Below are positions 8,215 to 16,342 of a stretch of 64,000 nucleotides of DNA, one piece after another (position 1 is the stretch's first letter; each line of letters starts with the position of its first letter). The notes beneath the pieces were generated by a model. It searched no databases and was not told the origin of the DNA. It saw only the letters and a list, made by a program, of their open reading frames with translations. Where the stretch lies: contig NZ_JAUOQE010000008.1 in assembly GCF_030547545.1 (NCBI RefSeq), positions 1 to 64,000 on the forward strand. Direction: 5' to 3'. The translations under genes and the position numbers were made by a program. The stretch is from Amphritea sp. 1_MG-2023. Its GTDB lineage: Bacteria; Pseudomonadota; Gammaproteobacteria; Pseudomonadales; Balneatricaceae.

Positions 8215-9303
8215 GTGGAACTACTAAATCTGGATTGTCAGGGTCATAGCCTACGGCTTGAAGGCTCGATGGCGGGCTGGCAATTGCTGTACTGGAATAA
8301 CACCCCCGTCTCTCGTCGCGATGCAACTGACGATTTCGATGGTCTAAGTGAGCATCGTTTTGAGCTACAGAATCAGCAGGGTGAAACACTCTTATGTCGA
8401 TTAGAAACCGATGTGCAATGGGAGCCCGTTAACATCCGTTACCGCTTTTATATGGGTGATCAACTCATCAATCATGGTGAACATGGGCGTGAATTGATGG
8501 AAAAACAAGTGCCTCAAGCGCCTATTCGTCAGGAAAAGCGTTCGTTTAGTATTATCGGTCTCGGTGCGCTGGGCTTAAAACTACTAAAAAGCGCCAAGGT
8601 TATAAAAGCCGTGATGGCGGGGGCGAGTCTGGCCGCCTATTCTTGGTTTTTCTCGCTACCCTTTGCGCTCGCACTCATCTTTTGTCTGGTGGTACATGAG
8701 TATGGTCATATACGCGCCATGAAGCACTTTGGCATGAAGACCAAGGGGATCTATCTCATTCCATTCGTCGGCGGTTTAGCATTAAGCGATGCCCGCATCA
8801 ACACGCGCTGGCAGGATGTTTGTATTTCGATGATGGGGCCATTTTTTGGCTTGGCTTTATCTCTTTTAAGCTTGCTGGCTTACTGGCTAACCGGCTCACT
8901 GTTTTTTGCCGGTTTAAGTGCCTTCAATGCCCTCTTGAATCTGTTTAACCTTCTGCCTATTTTACCTTTAGATGGGGGCCATTTGCTCAAGAGCATCGCC
9001 TTCTCCATGAACTCTCTGGTTGGGTTGCTGCTCTGTGGTGCCGCTGCGGCAGGGGGAATCTGGTTGAGTTACTACTTTGGTTTAGCGCTGCTAGGCTTTT
9101 TATTGCTGATTGGCAGCATTGAAGTATTATTTGAATGGCGAGGCCGACATCAAAGTTTGTTATTACCGCTGGATCGTTATGGTCAAATCGTCTCTGCGCT
9201 CTGGTATGGACTGACCGTAGCGGGACTCATTGCCATCATCTGGTATTTTCACGGCATGGGTGATGCTTTGCTGGGGCTTCCGCTGAAAGTGTTACAAAGC
9301 TAA
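8215..9303 (+). CDS. M50-family membrane metallopeptidase (site-2 protease type)
   Basis: A 362-residue integral membrane zinc protease. An N-terminal soluble part of about 110 residues is followed by several hydrophobic segments. The zinc/catalytic motif HEYGH is at 161-165 inside a membrane helix, and the third ligand motif LDGGH is at 252-256, both in the order expected for site-2 proteases. Start is GTG 8215, preceded by AAGGAA. Site-2 proteases cut membrane-bound regulators, but the substrate here is unknown. A 56-residue charged protein is encoded 48 bases downstream on the same strand and may be co-transcribed. The N-terminal region is not recognised. Confidence 0.85.
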   Translation: MELLNLDCQGHSLRLEGSMAGWQLLYWNNTPVSRRDATDDFDGLSEHRFELQNQQGETLLCRLETDVQWEPVNIRYRFYMGDQLINHGEHGRELMEKQVPQAPIRQEKRSFSIIGLGALGLKLLKSAKVIKAVMAGASLAAYSWFFSLPFALALIFCLVVHEYGHIRAMKHFGMKTKGIYLIPFVGGLALSDARINTRWQDVCISMMGPFFGLALSLLSLLAYWLTGSLFFAGLSAFNALLNLFNLLPILPLDGGHLLKSIAFSMNSLVGLLLCGAAAAGGIWLSYYFGLALLGFLLLIGSIEVLFEWRGRHQSLLLPLDRYGQIVSALWYGLTVAGLIAIIWYFHGMGDALLGLPLKVLQS

Positions 9304-9351
9304 ACTGGATTGACCTACCGTCTAAATTACTGCCAATAAAGAGTCGAGGAT

Positions 9352-9522
9352 ATGAACGATAAAGTTGTCGATATCAATAGCAAGCGAGATGATGTGCGTC
9401 ATAAGCGCAAAGAGCAGCAATTGAAGGACATGAAAAACAAGTTTGAAAAAGCCTTGCCCACCGAAGAGCATGATCCGAAACAGAAGCTACTCAACATTTT
9501 CCGGAAGAAACCGCAGAAGTAA
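9352..9522 (+). CDS. Small highly charged protein (56 aa), unknown
   Basis: An ATG at 9352 follows a good ribosome site (GAGGA, about five bases upstream) and opens a 56-codon frame ending TAA at 9520-9522. The product starts MNDKVVDINSKRDDVRHKRK and is rich in Lys, Asp, Glu and Arg. It has no hydrophobic segment, and its middle (KEQQLKDMKNKFEKALP) should form a helix. It follows the M50 protease gene on the same strand and is immediately followed by an IS5-type miniature element at 9529. I do not recognise the family. The ribosome site, codon regularity and position make it likely to be real. Confidence 0.65.
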   Translation: MNDKVVDINSKRDDVRHKRKEQQLKDMKNKFEKALPTEEHDPKQKLLNIFRKKPQK

Positions 9523-9524
9523 GC

Positions 9525-9628
9525 CTAAGGAAGGTGCGAATAAGTCAATGACGCCTCTGGCTTTCGCGTATCTGGCCATTCTAATGGCCGCAGAGAACAC
9601 ATAACGGACTTATTCGCACCTTCCCTAA
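9525..9628. mobile_element. 96-bp IS5-type miniature element (MITE 1) with target duplication
   Basis: Element 9529-9624 is bounded by perfect 18-bp terminal inverted repeats GGAAGGTGCGAATAAGTC / GACTTATTCGCACCTTCC. It is flanked by the direct repeat CTAA (9525-9528 and 9625-9628), the 4-bp YTAR-type duplication made by IS5-group elements, whose ends also begin GGAAGGTGCGAA. There is no coding capacity. Its reverse complement matches both ends of the larger element at 18544-18806 and equals that element with about 169 bp removed between two AAGCCAG repeats. An internal palindrome GGCCATT-CT-AATGGCC could fold as a hairpin. It lies between the small charged gene and fahA. Confidence 0.85.
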
Positions 9629-9790
9629 TTAGCCTGCTGATCGCACTAGTCTCTGAATAATGATTAACGATGGTCATTGAGACTAGCGCCATCAATGCGT
9701 GTTAACACAAGGCTGTTAACAAAACCTTTAAACGAGCGTAACGCTGCAGACATGACGAACTCGTCATGCCTGAAATACGCCAAACGCCGC

Positions 9791-11113
9791 CTAATCGTGA
9801 GCCGATTCATGAGCCGGTAGTACCGTACTGCTGACTTCACCAAAGCCGATGCGAACCCCATCTGACTGCTGACAATAGCCGCGCATCACCACGGTATCTC
9901 CATCTTCGAGAAAGGTTCGCTGCTCGCCATTGGGCAGCTGAATCGATTTTTTGCCACCTTGACTGAGTTCCAACATTGACCCGCCCTGCTCCTCATCCGG
10001 TCCGGACTGAGTTCCAGAACCAAAAAAGTCACCCGGACGAAGGTTGCAACCATTCACCGTGTGATGCGCCACCATCTGTGCGACCGTCCAATACGAGTAA
10101 ACAAAGTTAGATTCCGATAACGCCGTGGCCGCTTGATTTTGCGCCCGCATCTGCTGCGTTTGTAACAGTACCTCCAACTTAATATCTAAAGCGCCCTGCT
10201 GAGTATTCTTGGCAGAGGCTAAATATGCTAAGGGTTGCGGGTCTGCGGCATCGCGTTTAAATTCGGTGCGATACGGTAACAGCGCTTCGTTAGTGACAAT
10301 CCAAGGAGACACGGTAGAGGCAAAATTTTTGGCGAGGAACGGGCCGAGCGGTTGATATTCCCAGGCCTGAATATCTCGGGCCGACCAGTCATTGAATAGA
10401 CAATAACCAAACACATGTTGATCCGTCTCATCTAGCGCTATCGGTTCGCCCAAAGCATTACCCTTACCGATATAGATACCCACTTCTAACTCATAATCCA
10501 GTCGTTTACAGCTGTTCAGACTCGGTGCCTCGGCATCGGGGGCTTTTAATTGACCTTGTGGACGGCGAAACGTTTGTCCAGACACATCGATCGATGAGCT
10601 ACGGCCATGATAACCGATTGGCACCCATTTATAGTTGGGTAGCAAGGGATTATCAGGCCGGAACAGACTACCTACTCGCGTCGCATGAAAGATCGAGGTA
10701 TAGAAATCTGTGTAATCACCAATCTGACAAGGCAAGCTATATTCGGCTTCATCTTGAGGGACAAGACACTTTTCCAGTGCCTTTTGTTCCGTGGCAGCTT
10801 CACGCAGTGCTCTAGATAACGCTAAACGTAGCGCCGACCATACCGATGCACCCAATGACATAAAATGATTCAGTGTTGGCTCTGCGCAGGCGCTAAGTCC
10901 CACTGCCGCCTCGCCTGAAAAAAGCCCTTTGGCTGCCGCCAAATCTATTATTTGATCGCCAATCGCCACGCCACCGCGGAATGCTTCAGCCGTATTTTTA
11001 CGACGAAATTCAGCAAATGGTAGATTTTGAATCGGAAAATCGCAGGTGGCACGGTTGGCTGAGCTGATCCAACAACGTAGGTCCGGATTATGGGTTTCAT
11101 TCAATACAGGCAT
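9791..11113 (-). CDS. fahA: Fumarylacetoacetase
   Basis: A 440-residue enzyme that hydrolyses 4-fumarylacetoacetate to fumarate and acetoacetate, the last step of tyrosine/homogentisate catabolism. An N-terminal SH3-like domain (residues about 1-120) precedes the FAH catalytic domain. Metal and catalytic signatures are visible: DYTDFYTSIFHATRVG, the LDYELEVGIYIGKGN glutamates, and LFNDWSARDIQAWEYQPLGPF. Length matches the two-domain bacterial and eukaryotic enzyme, longer than the one-domain FAH-family proteins such as the one at 63836. The usual partner hmgA (homogentisate dioxygenase) is not adjacent, so the pathway is split on this chromosome. Confidence 0.93.
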   Translation of the reverse strand: MPVLNETHNPDLRCWISSANRATCDFPIQNLPFAEFRRKNTAEAFRGGVAIGDQIIDLAAAKGLFSGEAAVGLSACAEPTLNHFMSLGASVWSALRLALSRALREAATEQKALEKCLVPQDEAEYSLPCQIGDYTDFYTSIFHATRVGSLFRPDNPLLPNYKWVPIGYHGRSSSIDVSGQTFRRPQGQLKAPDAEAPSLNSCKRLDYELEVGIYIGKGNALGEPIALDETDQHVFGYCLFNDWSARDIQAWEYQPLGPFLAKNFASTVSPWIVTNEALLPYRTEFKRDAADPQPLAYLASAKNTQQGALDIKLEVLLQTQQMRAQNQAATALSESNFVYSYWTVAQMVAHHTVNGCNLRPGDFFGSGTQSGPDEEQGGSMLELSQGGKKSIQLPNGEQRTFLEDGDTVVMRGYCQQSDGVRIGFGEVSSTVLPAHESAHD

Positions 11114-11458
11114 GGTTAACTCTCAGCTATTATGAATTATCAACGGTGCAGTCTTATACCGGCACGATTAATGTCCGATGTAAATTATTAGCTACGGTAA
11201 CAGAAGCCGGTCTGGCTTCAATCCGAAACGGATAAATACAATAATTCCAATCGGTAAATAATAACGCCGGACTGAGTGACTAACAGGGCGTCAACCTCTT
11301 ATAATGAGGCATATTTAATGCGAACATAATGCCCTTTCTGTGGTAATTTACGCGATTCAGCTGTGCGCTGTACTTAAGATCAAAGTCAGCGCTATATCAG
11401 TCAACAATGCAGTTCAATATTCTATTCACGCGAGCAACAATTTAAGGGTTCAATCCAT
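11114..11458. other. Divergent intergenic region, fahA / GGDEF-EAL gene
   Basis: 345 bases separating the divergent fahA (minus) and the 1085-residue signalling gene (plus). Apart from the plus-strand promoter listed separately, I see no open frame or RNA gene. Confidence 0.55.
11276..11305 (+). promoter_or_regulatory. Probable sigma-70 promoter of the GGDEF-EAL gene
   Basis: GTGACT (11276-11281), an 18-base spacer, and a perfect TATAAT (11300-11305). It would start transcription near 11312 and leave a leader of about 145 bases before the ATG at 11459. Confidence 0.5.
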
Positions 11459-14400
11459 ATGCCGGAATCAGTCGTTACTCTAGGTAATATTTGTAGTCTA
11501 GAGGTTTTATACGCTCTTCCGACTGATTCAGTACTCAATGCGTTGCGACGTATGCGTCATGCCTATATCAGTTCTCTAGTGATTGTTGATAATCATCAGC
11601 CACTCGGCATCATCACCGAAACAGACATTCTCCGCTTAGTCGGCTCTGCCAATCAGGATCTTAGCCAATTAACCACCGCCGATATCATGACTTCGCCGGT
11701 TAAGACACTACCCGCTGAGTGCGACTTTCAACATGCTTATGAACAGTTACATCGAGAAAAGTTACGTCATATTGTTGTTATCAATCACGATGGCAGCCTC
11801 AGAGGAATCGCTACTGAGACCGACTTTGTACAACACCTAGGCTTTGAATATCTAGCTGAAATCAAGCATGTCGAAGCGGTCATGGAGCGAAATATTCTGT
11901 TTATCTCGCCCGCTGCTAGCCTGTATCAGGCTTTTGTTCTGATGAATGAAAAAAAAGTCAGTAGTGTTGTGGTTGGCGAGGGACATCGTGCCGATGGCAT
12001 TTTGACTGAGCGCGATGTGGTGCGCCTGCTAGATGATGAAATCGATCTAAAAGCGGCTAACGTTAGTCAATATATGAGCTATCCGGTTGAAGTCATTGAT
12101 GTCGATACATCACTGTTAGACGCGCGCTTAATGATGCAAGCCAAAAGCATTCGTCGGTTACTAGTATGTGATGCTGAAGCACGCATTATTGGCTTACTGA
12201 CGCGACAACACCTGATTAACCGGTTACAGAGCCATTTTGTAGAAAGCATGCGCGGCTCGCTCGATGCGCTCAATCAGCAGCTTCAACTCAGCCAACAAAA
12301 AGCCAAGCACTATCATCGCTTTTTTGAAAATTCACCGGTGGCCTGTCAGTCGCTCGATAGCAACGGCAACTTACTCGACGTGAATCTTAGCTGGCGTTTA
12401 ATGATGGGTTATGAGGCTAGCGAAGTGATTGGTAAGCCCTTCAGTCAATTGATGGCCGCAGGACAGGAAGCCCATTTTAAGCGTGGTTTTGCTGAACTTA
12501 AACGGGCCGGAAGCGTTGAAAAAATATATTATCGGTTATTAACCAAAAGCGGCAATCGATTAGATGTGCAGCTTAATGCTCACGTCATACACGATGAAGC
12601 ACATCAGTTCTTACAGACCCATTGTCTACTGACTAACCTGACTGAAAAGCATCGCGTGGATTCGCAGTTACATCTGTTTCGTCAACTCATTGAACGCAGT
12701 AACGATGCGCTCTTTGTGATCGATGCCAAGACCGCTCAGATAATCGATGTTAATCAGGCGAGTTGCGACTACTTAGCTTATAGCCAAGCGCAACTGTTAA
12801 ATAAACGTACCATTGATATCAGCGAGAAACATCAGAACCTTGAGCAGTGGCAAAAGGTCATACAGCACCTGCATAGTAATAAGAAAAACGCTGTGTTTGA
12901 ATCCGTACATCGCACCGCCGATGGTCGCCGAGTACCCGTAGAAATTAGTTCGACCTTACTCGACTCCAACGGTGAGCAGGTTGTCTTGTCCACCGTGCGA
13001 GATATAACCGATCGAAAGTTAGCAGAAGCCAAATCACGTCAAGAGAGTGATTTTTTACAAGCGGTGATTGACTGTATCGGGGACCCAGTGATGGTTATCG
13101 GCACTGACTACCGTGTCATGAAATCCAATCGGGCCGCAAACGATTACAGCTTTCATTGCTTAAAAGAACAAGATCAACCCTGTTACAGTATCGCCCACGA
13201 TCGAGGCAAGCCTTGTCACAGTTGTCCGTTAAAAAAAGTGATGCAAAGCCGGCAAGCCACTACTCGTATCCATGAACATCAAAATAACGACGGTGAAACA
13301 CGTACCTTCGAACTCATGGCAAGCCCGCTTTATGATAGCGAGGGAAGCCTCACTGGGTTAGTCGAATCCAGTCGAGATATTACCGATCATATCGCCACGC
13401 AGAAATCACTCCAAGAAAAAGAATCAACGCTCGATTATATTGCTCATCACGATGCGCTAACCAAGCTTCCTAACCGCTTACTCTTCAGTAATCGATTAAA
13501 GCAAGCATTACGTCATGCCCATCACACACAGCGAAGCATCGCTCTGCTGTTTATCGACTTAGATGAATTCAAAGAAGTGAATGATAGTTTTGGTCATAAT
13601 CTGGGGGATCAGTTGCTCATTAAGGTCTCTAAGCGGCTGCAGCAACATGTACGTGATTACGATACTATTTCCCGCTTAGGTGGCGATGAATTCACCATTA
13701 TTATTGAAGATATCCAGCAGCCAGAAGATGCCCGTCTGATAGCGCAAAACTTGCTGAGTGCTTTCGATGCACCCATTATCTTGGATCAACAGCAACTGCA
13801 TATCAGCCTCAGTATTGGGATCAGTCTATCCCCTCATGACGCCGATGACGCCGAAAACCTAATCCGTAATGCCGATACCGCCATGTATCGCGCCAAAGCC
13901 GCCGGCAAAAATCGTTATGAGTTTTACACTCAGGAGATGACCGATGAGGCATTTGAACGCATTGTGCTGGTGAGTGCAATGCGCAAGGCGATCGAACATG
14001 AGCAGTTTGTTGTGCATTATCAACCGCAAATTGATATTACCGATAATCGCATTATTGGTGCCGAAGCGCTGATACGCTGGCACGATCCGCAGTTGGGTAA
14101 CATTTCCCCAGACCGTTTTATCCCGCTCGCAGAAAAAACCGGCATGATTAAACTCATCGATCATTGGGTGCTGGATACCGTGTGCCGCAATATTCGTCAG
14201 TGGCAACTGGCGGGGTATCAAGTACCGCCGATATCGATCAATATTTCTGCGCGTCACTTTGGTTCTAATTCATTAACCGATGAAATCTCGGCGATACTCG
14301 CGCGTCATCAGTGCTGTAGCGATATGATTGAGCTTGAGATTACCGAGGGAGTGATTATGAATAACCCTCAACGCGCCGGTAAAGAGCTGATGCGGCTGCG

Positions 14401-14716
14401 AGAAATGGGGATCCACATCGCCATCGATGACTTTGGCACCGGCTATTCCTCGCTCAGCTATTTAAAAGCACTGCCTCTGGATCGTTTGAAGATTGATCAC
14501 TCATTCATTCGCGATATCCCGCAAGATAGCAATGATCAGGCTATCGCTCGTGCCATTATCGCATTAGCGGATAGCCTTGGGCTGGAAGTGATTGCCGAAG
14601 GCATGGAGACAGAACAGCAGCGTCAATTTCTGATTGAAGAAGGATGCCGTTATGCGCAAGGGTATTTATTCAGTAAGGCAGTGCCTGAGGCCGCGTTTCT
14701 GGCATTACTCACATAA
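11459..14716 (+). CDS. CBS-PAS-GGDEF-EAL cyclic-di-GMP signalling protein
   Basis: A 1085-residue cytoplasmic protein with no membrane segment. Four CBS domains in two pairs (about residues 10-130 and 140-265) are followed by three PAS domains (about 285-650), a GGDEF domain with GGDEF at 741-745 and EAL with EAL at 869-871. The third PAS carries a cysteine cluster (CYSIAHDRGKPCHSCP). The GGDEF site is preceded by an RxxD inhibitory site (RDYD, five residues upstream). The EAL domain keeps DDFGTGYSS, ELEITEG and AEGMET. Both diguanylate cyclase and phosphodiesterase activities therefore look intact. CBS pairs usually bind adenine nucleotides, so the protein may tie c-di-GMP turnover to energy state (inference). 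Monocistronic. Confidence 0.92.
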   Translation: MPESVVTLGNICSLEVLYALPTDSVLNALRRMRHAYISSLVIVDNHQPLGIITETDILRLVGSANQDLSQLTTADIMTSPVKTLPAECDFQHAYEQLHREKLRHIVVINHDGSLRGIATETDFVQHLGFEYLAEIKHVEAVMERNILFISPAASLYQAFVLMNEKKVSSVVVGEGHRADGILTERDVVRLLDDEIDLKAANVSQYMSYPVEVIDVDTSLLDARLMMQAKSIRRLLVCDAEARIIGLLTRQHLINRLQSHFVESMRGSLDALNQQLQLSQQKAKHYHRFFENSPVACQSLDSNGNLLDVNLSWRLMMGYEASEVIGKPFSQLMAAGQEAHFKRGFAELKRAGSVEKIYYRLLTKSGNRLDVQLNAHVIHDEAHQFLQTHCLLTNLTEKHRVDSQLHLFRQLIERSNDALFVIDAKTAQIIDVNQASCDYLAYSQAQLLNKRTIDISEKHQNLEQWQKVIQHLHSNKKNAVFESVHRTADGRRVPVEISSTLLDSNGEQVVLSTVRDITDRKLAEAKSRQESDFLQAVIDCIGDPVMVIGTDYRVMKSNRAANDYSFHCLKEQDQPCYSIAHDRGKPCHSCPLKKVMQSRQATTRIHEHQNNDGETRTFELMASPLYDSEGSLTGLVESSRDITDHIATQKSLQEKESTLDYIAHHDALTKLPNRLLFSNRLKQALRHAHHTQRSIALLFIDLDEFKEVNDSFGHNLGDQLLIKVSKRLQQHVRDYDTISRLGGDEFTIIIEDIQQPEDARLIAQNLLSAFDAPIILDQQQLHISLSIGISLSPHDADDAENLIRNADTAMYRAKAAGKNRYEFYTQEMTDEAFERIVLVSAMRKAIEHEQFVVHYQPQIDITDNRIIGAEALIRWHDPQLGNISPDRFIPLAEKTGMIKLIDHWVLDTVCRNIRQWQLAGYQVPPISINISARHFGSNSLTDEISAILARHQCCSDMIELEITEGVIMNNPQRAGKELMRLREMGIHIAIDDFGTGYSSLSYLKALPLDRLKIDHSFIRDIPQDSNDQAIARAIIALADSLGLEVIAEGMETEQQRQFLIEEGCRYAQGYLFSKAVPEAAFLALLT

Positions 14717-14816
14717 AGCCCATCAATGGAATGATAACGGCACCCATAACGCCTGATCTCATCAGTGCTGCGGCTTACGATATGACTTTAACGATGAATC
14801 AGCGACAGACAAAACG

Positions 14817-15659
14817 ATGAAAACGATACTGATTACCGGTTGTTCTAGCGGTATTGGCTACCATGTAGCCGTTGGTTTACAACAGCGTGGCTATCGAGTG
14901 ATCGCCACCGCGCGTCAGCCTGCCGACGTTGAAAAATTAAAACAGCAAGGGCTTGAATCGATCCCCTTAGATTTAGCCAGTTCGGCTTCCATACATCAGG
15001 CAATGGATTGGCTTGAAAGGCAAACCGAGGGAAAACTGTTTGCCCTGTTTAATAACGGAGCTTATGGTCAGCCTGGCGCCATAGAAGACCTCAGTCGTGA
15101 TGTACTAAGACAACAGCTTGAGACCAATCTCTTGGGATGGCATGAACTCACCTGCCGAGTACTGCCCTTAATGCGTCGTCAGGGCGTGGGCCGAATTATT
15201 CAAAATAGCTCCGTGCTGGGGCTGATCACGATGCGCTTTCGTGGTGCTTACAATACCAGTAAATTTGCCCTTGAAGGTTATACTGATACGCTGCGTCAGG
15301 AACTCGCTGGCAGCGGTATCTCTGTATCACTGATTGAGCCAGGGCCGATCAAAAGCAAGTTTAGAGAAAACGGCTTGAAGGCATTTAAAGCCAATATTGA
15401 TGTGGCATCGAGCCCTTTTAGCGACACCTATAAGAAAGTACTGCAACGCTTAAGTAGCGCAGATAGCGGCGATGATCTTTTCACATTAGGGCCCGACGCG
15501 GTGTTAGACAAAGTGATCCATGCGTTAGAAAGCAAACGTCCTAAAGCACGCTACTATGTCACCTTGCCGACCTATCTTTTCGGCTTTCTCCGGCGAATAT
15601 TATCCACTCGGCTACTGGACTGGCTATTGCTTAAGGCATCTGCATCCGAACACAAATAA
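14817..15659 (+). CDS. Short-chain dehydrogenase/reductase
   Basis: A 280-residue classical SDR with a Rossmann fold. The cofactor motif TGCSSGIG is at 8-15; TARQ near 31-34 hints at NADP(H). NNGAYGQ near 79-85 corresponds to the NNAG motif. The catalytic serine is in NSSVLGL (about 131-132), with Tyr145 and Lys149 (AYNTSKF). A hydrophobic C-terminal stretch (YVTLPTYLFGFLRRIL) may touch the membrane. Resembles the YbbO-like oxidoreductases acting on retinal-like or fatty aldehyde substrates, but the substrate cannot be assigned. Follows the GGDEF-EAL gene by 100 bases on the same strand with a weak ribosome site. Confidence 0.85.
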   Translation: MKTILITGCSSGIGYHVAVGLQQRGYRVIATARQPADVEKLKQQGLESIPLDLASSASIHQAMDWLERQTEGKLFALFNNGAYGQPGAIEDLSRDVLRQQLETNLLGWHELTCRVLPLMRRQGVGRIIQNSSVLGLITMRFRGAYNTSKFALEGYTDTLRQELAGSGISVSLIEPGPIKSKFRENGLKAFKANIDVASSPFSDTYKKVLQRLSSADSGDDLFTLGPDAVLDKVIHALESKRPKARYYVTLPTYLFGFLRRILSTRLLDWLLLKASASEHK

Positions 15660-15740
15660 CGAAGGCTTGAATCGTGCACTTCAGTCACAACTTTTAGCGA
15701 CTATAAGCGACGATAACCGTTATTACTAATAATTAAGCCC

Positions 15741-15770
15741 TTGCACTCGAACCTAAATGTTCGAGTGCAA
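15741..15770. repeat. Perfect 12-bp hairpin enclosing the VOC gene stop codon
   Basis: TTGCACTCGAAC (15741-15752) and GTTCGAGTGCAA (15759-15770) are exact reverse complements around a six-base loop that contains the minus-strand TAG stop (15753-15755). There is no clear T-tract on either side, so a standard intrinsic terminator is not certain. It may act as a terminator or a 3' stabiliser of the mRNA. Confidence 0.7.
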
Positions 15771-16133
15771 GCCAAACATATTACCTTCGGTGTCTGTCGC
15801 CAACGAAATAAAGCCATACGCATCAATAGCCATTTTGGGCCTAAGAACCCGACCGCCTGCCAAATCGACTCGCGCCTCCTCAACCGCACAATCTTCACAT
15901 GAAAAATAGATCAACGTACTATTTCCACCCGCAGAAAAGCCCTCCATTTTAACCAAGGCCCCCGTTGAGCCATATTCTTCCATATCTGACGGAAAAGATA
16001 ACATTTCGACACCCGAATCATTAGGGTCTTGCAAAACCTCTAAGCTAATATCGAGTACGGACTCATAAAACTTCTGTGCTCGCGCCATGTTATCGACATA
16101 AATTTCAAACCAAACAACTGGGTTCTTGGACAT
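15753..16133 (-). CDS. VOC (glyoxalase/bleomycin-resistance fold) family protein
   Basis: A 126-residue protein with the beta-alpha-beta-beta-beta VOC fold: WFEIYVDNMARAQKFYESVL near the start and DTEGNMFGLHSN at the end are classical VOC edges. Such proteins are metal-dependent isomerases, dioxygenases or antibiotic-binding proteins. The EGNMFGLHS motif resembles the YdcJ/PhnB-like group, with no assigned substrate. A longer frame starts at 16154, but the ATG at 16131-16133 follows GAGGAAG at proper distance and gives the standard start MSKNPVVWFEI. The 3' end lies inside a perfect hairpin (15741-15770). Confidence 0.85.
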   Translation of the reverse strand: MSKNPVVWFEIYVDNMARAQKFYESVLDISLEVLQDPNDSGVEMLSFPSDMEEYGSTGALVKMEGFSAGGNSTLIYFSCEDCAVEEARVDLAGGRVLRPKMAIDAYGFISLATDTEGNMFGLHSNI

Positions 16134-16245
16134 AACAACTTCCTCGATGTGCATTCAGGTGTCTGACACTTTCGAGTTGAATCCATGCAAGAACGGAAAG
16201 TTTGTCAGCTAGACGTTACATTACAAAGTAGCCTAAAACAAAAAA

Positions 16246-16263
16246 GGCAGCCAACTGGCTGCC
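16246..16263 (-). terminator. Intrinsic terminator of prpE
   Basis: Stem GGCAGCC / GGCTGCC with a four-base loop, followed on the minus strand by TTTTTTGTTTT. It lies 80 bases past the prpE stop. Confidence 0.85.
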
Positions 16264-16342
16264 TTGATAAGTCTTTTTTGTCGTACTAAGAGATACCGTT
16301 AAAATGTATCGCTAACAACACCACTAAAAAATACTACTGGGA

